Shown here in pieces: positions 59,098 to 64,000 of a stretch of DNA of 64,000 nucleotides. The position numbers and the translations under genes are program-made. The notes below the pieces were generated by a model. The model worked only from the letters and a program-made list of their open reading frames with translations, did no database searches and was not told the origin of the DNA. Numbering within the stretch: position 1 is the stretch's first letter; every line of letters begins with the position of its first letter. The stretch is from Marinimicrobium sp. C6131 (lineage in GTDB: Bacteria; Pseudomonadota; Gammaproteobacteria; Pseudomonadales; Cellvibrionaceae): positions 3,348,001 to 3,412,000 of the forward strand of contig NZ_CP110629.1 in assembly GCF_026153455.1 (NCBI RefSeq), read 5' to 3'.

Positions 59098-59941
59098 TCT
59101 CCGGTGCATCCAGGGCTTCGTCGGCGGCACGGGAGTGCCACTGCACCTGATCGCTGTAGTGCAGCAGGTGAATCTCCCCCTGGTGATCTTCCAGCAGGGC
59201 GGTGCAGCTCTCTATCCAGTCACCGGTGTTGGCATAGTGCATGCCGTCCTGCTCGAGCAGCGCGGCGGCGTGAATATGGCCGCAGATCACCCCGTCAAAG
59301 CCACGTCGCCGGGCTTCTTCCATGGCCTCGGTCTGGTACGTCTCAATCGCGGCCCGGGCGCCTTTGATGTTGCTCTTGATCAGCCCGGCCAGGGAAAAGT
59401 AGGGACGACCGAACCAGCGCCGGAAACGGTTGGACCAGCGGTTGATAAACAGCAACAGCTCGTAGGCCAGGTCGCCTCCAAAGCGGGTAATCCAGCTCAG
59501 GTTGATGTAGGCGTCCATGGCATCGCCATGCATGATCAGCCAACGTCGGCCATCGGCGCTCTGGTACTCGTGCTCCTCAGCGATTTCAATGGGTCCGAAC
59601 AGATCGCCGTCGAAGCGGCGCATGGGCTCATCGTGGTTGCCGGGAACGTAGATCACCCGCACTCCGCGCCCGGCGAGCTCATAAAGCTTGAGCATCACCT
59701 GATAGTGCTCGGCGGGCCAGCAGAAACGCTTTTTCAGCGCCCAGAAATCGATCACGTCCCCCACCAGATACAGCGTTTCACACTGGATGTCGTCCAGAAA
59801 ACGCAGCAGATACTCGGCCTTGCAGTCCCGGTTACCCAGGTGCAGGTCGGAAATCCAGATGGTGCGGCTATTGATCAGTGGTGAAGGTTTTTTGGGCGCC
59901 CGGCTCCGGGCCTGCATTGCGGGGGAGGTTGCGTCGGTCAT
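59081..59941 (-). CDS. LpxH-like metallophosphoesterase
   Basis: A 286-residue calcineurin-like phosphoesterase with all five metal motifs: S-D-L-H-L-G, G-D-V-I-D-F-W, G-N-H-D, H-G-D and C-G-H-I-H. The sequence between them (G-F-D-G-V-I-C-G-H) resembles LpxH-type UDP-2,3-diacylglucosamine hydrolases, which act in lipid A synthesis. A second LpxH-like gene could carry that role elsewhere. The Met-Thr-Asp start at 59941 is preferred to the longer frame. Confidence 0.82.
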   Translation of the reverse strand: MTDATSPAMQARSRAPKKPSPLINSRTIWISDLHLGNRDCKAEYLLRFLDDIQCETLYLVGDVIDFWALKKRFCWPAEHYQVMLKLYELAGRGVRVIYVPGNHDEPMRRFDGDLFGPIEIAEEHEYQSADGRRWLIMHGDAMDAYINLSWITRFGGDLAYELLLFINRWSNRFRRWFGRPYFSLAGLIKSNIKGARAAIETYQTEAMEEARRRGFDGVICGHIHAAALLEQDGMHYANTGDWIESCTALLEDHQGEIHLLHYSDQVQWHSRAADEALDAPETAQAA

Positions 59942-60058
59942 TGGTGGTATCCCGTCGGCCTGTAATGCGAACCAGTCTGGAGGCCGGCAATGACGAAACG
60001 ACAACAATGTGATGAAAGTTTGATGACAAGGGCGCCATCGAGTCGCCCCGGGTCTGAT

Positions 60059-60274
60059 TCAATGCGGTTCCGGGCTCTGGCTCAACCAGTCCAGTACGGC
60101 ATAGCGGCTTTCCAGCATATCCCGATACACTTTCAGTACCTGGGGGTTGGGATTGGTCTGGTTTTCAAGGCGCTGGAGGCGATCGGTGAGGAAGGCAATA
60201 TCCTGATGTACCTTCGCGGCGATAGCGTCACCACGCACCGATTCGCTGCCGATGACGACGTTGGGGCTGGCCAT
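60059..60274 (-). CDS. Small conserved hypothetical protein
   Basis: A 71-residue helical, polar protein, with no signal peptide and no known motif. AAGGAA lies 8 bases before the ATG. The much longer frame on this strand has no start signal and low-complexity Arg-rich sequence. It lies between the phosphoesterase and znuB genes, all on the minus strand. Confidence 0.65.
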   Translation of the reverse strand: MASPNVVIGSESVRGDAIAAKVHQDIAFLTDRLQRLENQTNPNPQVLKVYRDMLESRYAVLDWLSQSPEPH

Positions 60275-60360
60275 AAGCACGTTCCTTCTGCACAACGTGA
60301 GTAGATAACCCAGTATTGCACAAAATTCGCACAATGAAAGCCGTTCGGCGAAAATAATTT

Positions 60361-60383
60361 GCCGGGTTAAACGTCCGCCCGGC
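60361..60383 (-). terminator. Weak terminator after znuB
   Basis: On the minus strand a GCCGGG/CCCGGC stem is followed by an AAATTATTTT tract, just after the znuB stop. The stem is only 6 bp. Confidence 0.4.
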
Positions 60384-61152
60384 GCAGCAACGAGAGGATA
60401 AACAGCCCGGTGGCGCACAGTACGATGGACGGCCCGGCCGGGCTGTCCCAGTAGAATGACGCCGCCAACCCTCCGAACACCGACAGCGCGCCGAGCAGGC
60501 TGGCGCACAGGGCCATGGTTTCCGGAGTGTGAGTCAGGCGGCGGCTGGTGGCGGCGGGGATGATCAGCAGGGCGGTGATCAGGAGCACCCCGACCACCTT
60601 CATGGCAATGGCAATCACCAGTGCCATCAGCAACATCAGGGCGGTGCGCACCGCGGTGACCGGAATCCCCTCGACCCGGGCCAGGTCCTCGTGCACGGTA
60701 ATGGCCAGCAGCGGTCGCCAGAGCAGAAACAGCAATGCGGAAACGAGCACCGAAATGACCCAGATGGTGACCACATCCCCGACGCTGGCGGAAAGAATGT
60801 CACCGAACAGATAACCAAGAAGATCAATGCGACTGTTGGTGAACAGGCTGACCATCACCAAGCCCAGGGCCAGGGTGGAATGAGACAGAATCCCGAGCAG
60901 GGTATCGGTGGCCAGCAGCCGGTTGTGCTGCAGGGCCACCAGAATCAGCGCCAGAAGCAGACAGCCCAGCGCCACGGCCAGATTCAGGTTTATGTTCAGT
61001 AACAATCCGAAGGTCACCCCGAGCAGGGCGGAGTGGGCCAGCGTGTCGCCAAAGTAGGCCATCCGGCGCCAGACCACCAGTGCGCCCAGAGGGCCTGCGA
61101 CCAGAGTCACCCCGAGACCGGCGAGCAGGGCGTAGAGGAGAAAGTCAGGCAT
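60367..61152 (-). CDS. znuB: Zinc ABC transporter permease ZnuB
   Basis: A 261-residue membrane permease with about seven hydrophobic segments and the G-D-T-L-A-H-S-A-L-L-G segment near residue 35 typical of the metal ABC-3 permeases. It forms the zinc channel energised by ZnuC. It overlaps znuC by 8 bases. Confidence 0.92.
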   Translation of the reverse strand: MPDFLLYALLAGLGVTLVAGPLGALVVWRRMAYFGDTLAHSALLGVTFGLLLNINLNLAVALGCLLLALILVALQHNRLLATDTLLGILSHSTLALGLVMVSLFTNSRIDLLGYLFGDILSASVGDVVTIWVISVLVSALLFLLWRPLLAITVHEDLARVEGIPVTAVRTALMLLMALVIAIAMKVVGVLLITALLIIPAATSRRLTHTPETMALCASLLGALSVFGGLAASFYWDSPAGPSIVLCATGLFILSLLRRADV

Positions 61153-61900
61153 GCCGGTGTTCGTCCTTTTCCACAATATTGCCGTGGTCGTCGTGCGTGT
61201 GGTCGTGGTGATGGGTGTAGGGGGCCACCAGCGGTTTGGCACTGTCGCCGAACAGCGCAATATACGCCGGATCGCTGGTTACGTGCTCGGGGTGCCCGTG
61301 GCAGCACACGTGCTGGTTCAGGCAGATCACTGTATCGGTGGTGGCCATGACCAGGTGCAGATCGTGGGAAACCAGTAGCACGCCGCACTCGCGCTGGCGA
61401 CGGATGTCATTGATCAACCGGTACAGGGCCTCCTGGCCGGTCACATCCACCCCTTGGACGGGTTCGTCCAGCACCAGGAGGTTCGGGTCCCGAAGCAGCG
61501 CCCGGGCGAGCAATACCCGCTGGGTTTCGCCACCGGACAGGTTGCTCATGGTGGCGCCGGTCAGCGCCTCAATGCCGGTCAGCGCCAGTACCTCGTCCAG
61601 AGGCAGGCGGGGAGTGCCACCCAGGGTGAGGAACCGCTTGACGGTCAGAGGCAGGCTCGGGTCGATGTGCAATTTCTGGGGCATGTAGCCAATGCGCAGC
61701 CCCGGGCGGCGCTCGATCTGGCCCTCGTCCGGGCGAATCAGCCCGAGCACGCAGCGCACCAGGGTGGTCTTGCCCGCTCCGTTGGGGCCGATCAGGGTGA
61801 CAATTTTGCCGGTTTCCAGGGTCAGGTCGGCGCCCTGAAGAATGTTTCTTCCGCCCCGACGTACTCCGACCTGGCGGGCGGTCAGTAGCGGTTCACTCAC
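61145..61900 (-). CDS. znuC: Zinc ABC transporter ATPase ZnuC
   Basis: A 251-residue ATPase with Walker A G-P-N-G-A-G-K-T-T (residues 38-46), a L-S-G-G-E-T-Q-R-V signature, Walker B L-L-V-L-D-E-P and a His-rich C-terminal tail (residues 228-250), a plausible zinc-binding tail. GTG start; it overlaps zur by 8 bases. Confidence 0.93.
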   Translation of the reverse strand: MSEPLLTARQVGVRRGGRNILQGADLTLETGKIVTLIGPNGAGKTTLVRCVLGLIRPDEGQIERRPGLRIGYMPQKLHIDPSLPLTVKRFLTLGGTPRLPLDEVLALTGIEALTGATMSNLSGGETQRVLLARALLRDPNLLVLDEPVQGVDVTGQEALYRLINDIRRQRECGVLLVSHDLHLVMATTDTVICLNQHVCCHGHPEHVTSDPAYIALFGDSAKPLVAPYTHHHDHTHDDHGNIVEKDEHRHA

Positions 61901-62384
61901 TGGCCTGCCTCCGACAGTCGGGACACAGACCCGTCACCTCCAGAGAATGACCCTCGAGCTTAAAGCCGGCATTGTCGGCGTTGGCCTGAATCGCTCGGGT
62001 GATGGCGCTGCTCTCCATCTCCACGGCGACCCCGCAGGCCCGGCAGAGTAGAAAGTGGCTGGGGTGACGGTGTTCCGGGCTGGGGCAGCCGACATAGGCA
62101 TTGAGGCCGTTGATTCGATGGATCAGCCCCTGTTCCAGTAGAAAGTCCAGCGCCCGGTACACCGTGGGGGGCGCCACGCGACGGGTGGACGCCTCGGCCA
62201 ACTGGTCCATCAGTTGATAAGCGCCCAGGGGCTTGTGACTTTGCCATACGAGCTCGAGTACCTGCTCGCGCAGAGGCGTCAGGCGCGCTCCCCGCTCGGC
62301 GCACAGGCTGCGCGCGGACTCCAGAGCGCTGTGCACGCAGTGGCCGTGGTTGTGGTGTCGAAAGGCGATGGGGGTGTCGGTCAT
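61893..62384 (-). CDS. zur: Zinc uptake regulator Zur (Fur family)
   Basis: A 163-residue Fur-family regulator. It has a winged helix DNA-binding part (about residues 28-85), a His-rich stretch at the N-terminus, and C-terminal structural zinc ligands in two CxxC pairs (C-R-A-C and C-P-D-C). It represses zinc uptake genes when zinc is ample. It heads zur-znuC-znuB, divergent from znuA over an 80-bp gap with a Zur box. Confidence 0.92.
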   Translation of the reverse strand: MTDTPIAFRHHNHGHCVHSALESARSLCAERGARLTPLREQVLELVWQSHKPLGAYQLMDQLAEASTRRVAPPTVYRALDFLLEQGLIHRINGLNAYVGCPSPEHRHPSHFLLCRACGVAVEMESSAITRAIQANADNAGFKLEGHSLEVTGLCPDCRRQASE

Positions 62385-62416
62385 GACCGTGCCTCAGAGC
62401 GAGTTCTTTACAGCAA

Positions 62417-62437
62417 AGATGTTACACTATAACCTTT
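62417..62437. promoter_or_regulatory. Zur box between zur and znuA
   Basis: GATGTTACACTATAACC matches the gammaproteobacterial Zur consensus GTTA-N-A-N-T-A-TAAC in 11 of 13 core positions by eye. It sits between the divergent zur-znuCB and znuA starts. Confidence 0.75.
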
Positions 62438-62464
62438 TATCCCTTTTCGCGCGAGTGCCTGCTT

Positions 62465-63406
62465 ATGTTGTCTCACAAACCCCTCTTGCCGCGTTGGTTT
62501 GCCGTGCCTGGCGGCGGACGTTGCGTCGGGTACGCCTGGCTGCTGTTGTGGGCGCTGACAAGTCCGGCCCGGGCCGACGTCGAGGTGCTGACCAGCATCA
62601 GGCCGCTGGCGTTGATCGCCGAAGCCGTGGTGGGAGATCAGGGCCGGGTGAGCCATTTGCTGCCCGCCAGCGCCTCTCCGCATGATTACCCGCTGAAAGT
62701 CTCTGATATGCGCCGGCTGGAGCAGGCCGATCTGGTGCTCTGGGTGGGAGAGGATCTGGAGACGTTCTTGCGTCGCCCGCTCCGCAGTCTGCCCGATGCG
62801 CGCCGCATAACGCTGATCGAGTTGCCGACCCTGCATTGGCCGGCCCCGGGGGAAGGGCACGAGAGCGACGGCCATCATTCGGACGGGCATCATCATGGGC
62901 ATGGGAGCCGAGACCCTCACCTGTGGTTGAACCCCGAGAATGGACGGGCGATTGCCACCGCGCTGGCAGAGCGTCTGGCCGAGTTGGAGCCGGCCCACGC
63001 TGAAGGGTATCGGGCACGAGCCAGGGCGCTGGCGGACTCGCTTGTGGCTCTGGATCAACGCCTCAACGCCCGGTTGGAACCGGTGCAGGCGCGCCCTTTC
63101 GCGGTGTATCACGAAGGGTACAGCCATTTTGTCAGCCACTATCAACTGAATCAGGTGGCGTCGGTGACGCTGTCACCGGAGCGGCGCCCCGGGGCGCGAC
63201 ACCTGTACGAGCTGCGTCAGCAGTTGCAGGATGCCGTATGTCTGTTTACCGAGCCCTACTACGACATGAGCTCCGCGCGCAGCCTGGCGGATGAGCTCGG
63301 TCTGAAACTCGGCGAGCTGGACCTGCTGGGGGCGGCTGATTCGACCACCACGTATCCTGCCTTGCTGGAGGCGCTGGGTGAGGCGGTGGTGGACTGCCTG
63401 CGGTAG
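62465..63406 (+). CDS. znuA: Zinc-binding periplasmic protein ZnuA
   Basis: A 313-residue binding protein with a signal peptide (about residues 1-38), a metal-binding first half with H-D-Y-P-L (residues 72-76), a His/Asp-rich loop (about residues 132-148) and a C-terminal H-E-G-Y-S segment near residue 218. The His-rich loop is a zinc-sequestering ZnuA feature. It captures zinc for ZnuBC. Expression is likely controlled by Zur through the box upstream. Confidence 0.93.
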   Translation: MLSHKPLLPRWFAVPGGGRCVGYAWLLLWALTSPARADVEVLTSIRPLALIAEAVVGDQGRVSHLLPASASPHDYPLKVSDMRRLEQADLVLWVGEDLETFLRRPLRSLPDARRITLIELPTLHWPAPGEGHESDGHHSDGHHHGHGSRDPHLWLNPENGRAIATALAERLAELEPAHAEGYRARARALADSLVALDQRLNARLEPVQARPFAVYHEGYSHFVSHYQLNQVASVTLSPERRPGARHLYELRQQLQDAVCLFTEPYYDMSSARSLADELGLKLGELDLLGAADSTTTYPALLEALGEAVVDCLR

Positions 63407-63421
63407 CGGGCGCGCGGAACA

Positions 63422-63456
63422 AAAAAATCCCCGCCGGGCCGTTCAGCCGGGCGGGG
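63422..63456 (-). terminator. Terminator for the small minus-strand gene
   Basis: CCCCGCCGGG/CCGGGCGGGG arms; on the minus strand the stem is followed by a run of seven T (plus-strand A run at 63421-63427). It lies about 95 bp after the stop of the 63550 gene and may also act on znuA readthrough. Confidence 0.6.
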
Positions 63457-63549
63457 AGACAAGCGAGGAGAGTAAGTCGTAACAGAGCCCGGCATTCGCC
63501 GGACAGGGAGGAGACAAATAGCCCGCCTGGGGCGGGCGCAAGCGAGGGG

Positions 63550-63828
63550 TTAAAGGTCCGCCTGCAACTGGCGGCTGAGCTTTTCGTTCAACCGCTCGTT
63601 GAGCTTTGCTTCCAGTTTTTCATTCAGTTCCCGGGATTGTTTCTCCAGGTCCTTACGCATCAGGGTGTCCTGCTCGGTGCTGTCGCTTTCCGGCAGATCC
63701 CACTGCATGGCGACACCGGCTTCAGCGGCGGCAATGGCCATGTTGGGCTGTGCACCGGCGGTAACACCTTCAGCGGCCGCGTTTGCGGCAAACAATACGG
63801 ATACGATAATCAGGCCAAGTTTCTTCAT
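63550..63828 (-). CDS. Small periplasmic coiled-coil protein
   Basis: A 92-residue protein with a signal peptide (1-19, A-N-A-A-A cleavage region) and a C-terminal amphipathic coiled coil (about residues 55-90) of E-K-L-x-x-K-L-N-E-type repeats. Probably a periplasmic or envelope-associated helical protein. GAGGGC precedes the ATG. The upstream region has an inverted repeat TGTTAC-N5-GTAACA. No family was recognised. Confidence 0.7.
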   Translation of the reverse strand: MKKLGLIIVSVLFAANAAAEGVTAGAQPNMAIAAAEAGVAMQWDLPESDSTEQDTLMRKDLEKQSRELNEKLEAKLNERLNEKLSRQLQADL

Positions 63829-63920
63829 GGTTTCGCCCTCCATGGGTTTCCCCAGATGGAAGCTGTTCACCTTGGTATAGAACAGCTCGTGAATGTGTGT
63901 TTAGAGGGATCGCCTCTATG

Positions 63921-63952
63921 TGTTACCTATAGTAACACAGTTGTTACTATAG
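63921..63952. promoter_or_regulatory. TGTTAC inverted repeat upstream of the small periplasmic gene
   Basis: TGTTAC and GTAACA arms with a CTATA spacer (63921-63937), plus a third TGTTACTATAG element at 63942. It resembles the Zur half-site but with spacing two bases longer, so Zur binding is doubtful. It lies about 95 bp before the gene. Confidence 0.4.
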
Positions 63953-64000
63953 TCTAGTGGTATTTCATATTGATGATAAAAAAATGAGAGTTTTGTTAAG

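Noticed and set aside
1..64000. CRISPR arrays, tRNA or rRNA genes
   Set aside because: The regular repeats in the left region are attC sites with variable gene-length spacing, not CRISPR; no cloverleaf or rRNA sequence was recognised.

Overview
The window looks like part of a gammaproteobacterial chromosome, probably marine. Evidence is the aa3-type cytochrome oxidase block (coxB-coxA-cox11-coxC, DUF2909, SURF1, ctaA, ctaB, SCO), a Zur/Znu cluster, ModABC, a BCCT transporter and an L-fucose catabolic cluster. I could not fix genus or species. Two compositions meet near 16 kb: a fairly AT-rich cassette region on the left and a clearly GC-rich backbone on the right.

Positions 1-16,015 are the inside and distal end of a sedentary chromosomal integron. 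About 30 short cassettes lie on the + strand, separated by attC sites of 57-93 bp with RYYYAAC and GTTRRRY ends and an imperfect inverted repeat. No integrase or attI is in the window. Recognisable cargo: an AAC(3)-I-like acetyltransferase, a SIR2-like protein, a P-loop kinase in a two-gene cassette, a VOC protein, DUF4279, DUF1801 and SnoaL-like proteins, zinc-ribbon and LITAF-like proteins, and many small secreted, lipid-anchored or membrane proteins. attC sites are good up to about 13.4 kb. After that there are mutated core boxes, attC fragments, a gene-poor patch with a LexA-like box, a truncated VOC gene and a half attC marking the array end.

Positions 16-30 kb carry a RibD-like reductase, a GST, MarC, a Kv-type potassium channel, a BCCT-porin-binding protein operon, a four-FAS1 lipoprotein, an RpiB-family isomerase and a periplasmic-sensor PAS-GGDEF-EAL protein. 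Positions 30-42 kb carry a sulfotransferase-GT4-deacetylase trio, a PstS-OmpA fusion, modABC with a diguanylate cyclase on the opposite strand inside it, a peroxiredoxin with a sigma54-like promoter, and a MATE exporter. Positions 42-50.7 kb are the oxidase and heme A operons. Positions 50.9-59 kb are an IclR-linked non-phosphorylating L-fucose pathway whose dehydratase step is filled by split UxaA-type subunits. Positions 59-64 kb hold an LpxH-like phosphoesterase, zur-znuC-znuB divergent from znuA around a Zur box, and a small periplasmic coiled-coil protein.

The most unusual signal is how attC sites punctuate translation. In five cassettes an ATG inside the attC R' box opens a mini-ORF whose stop codon overlaps the cassette gene's start codon. 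In nine cassettes the gene's TAA stop is the TAA of the next attC R'' box. The attC therefore seems to supply both the stop of one gene and a coupled translation start for the next.
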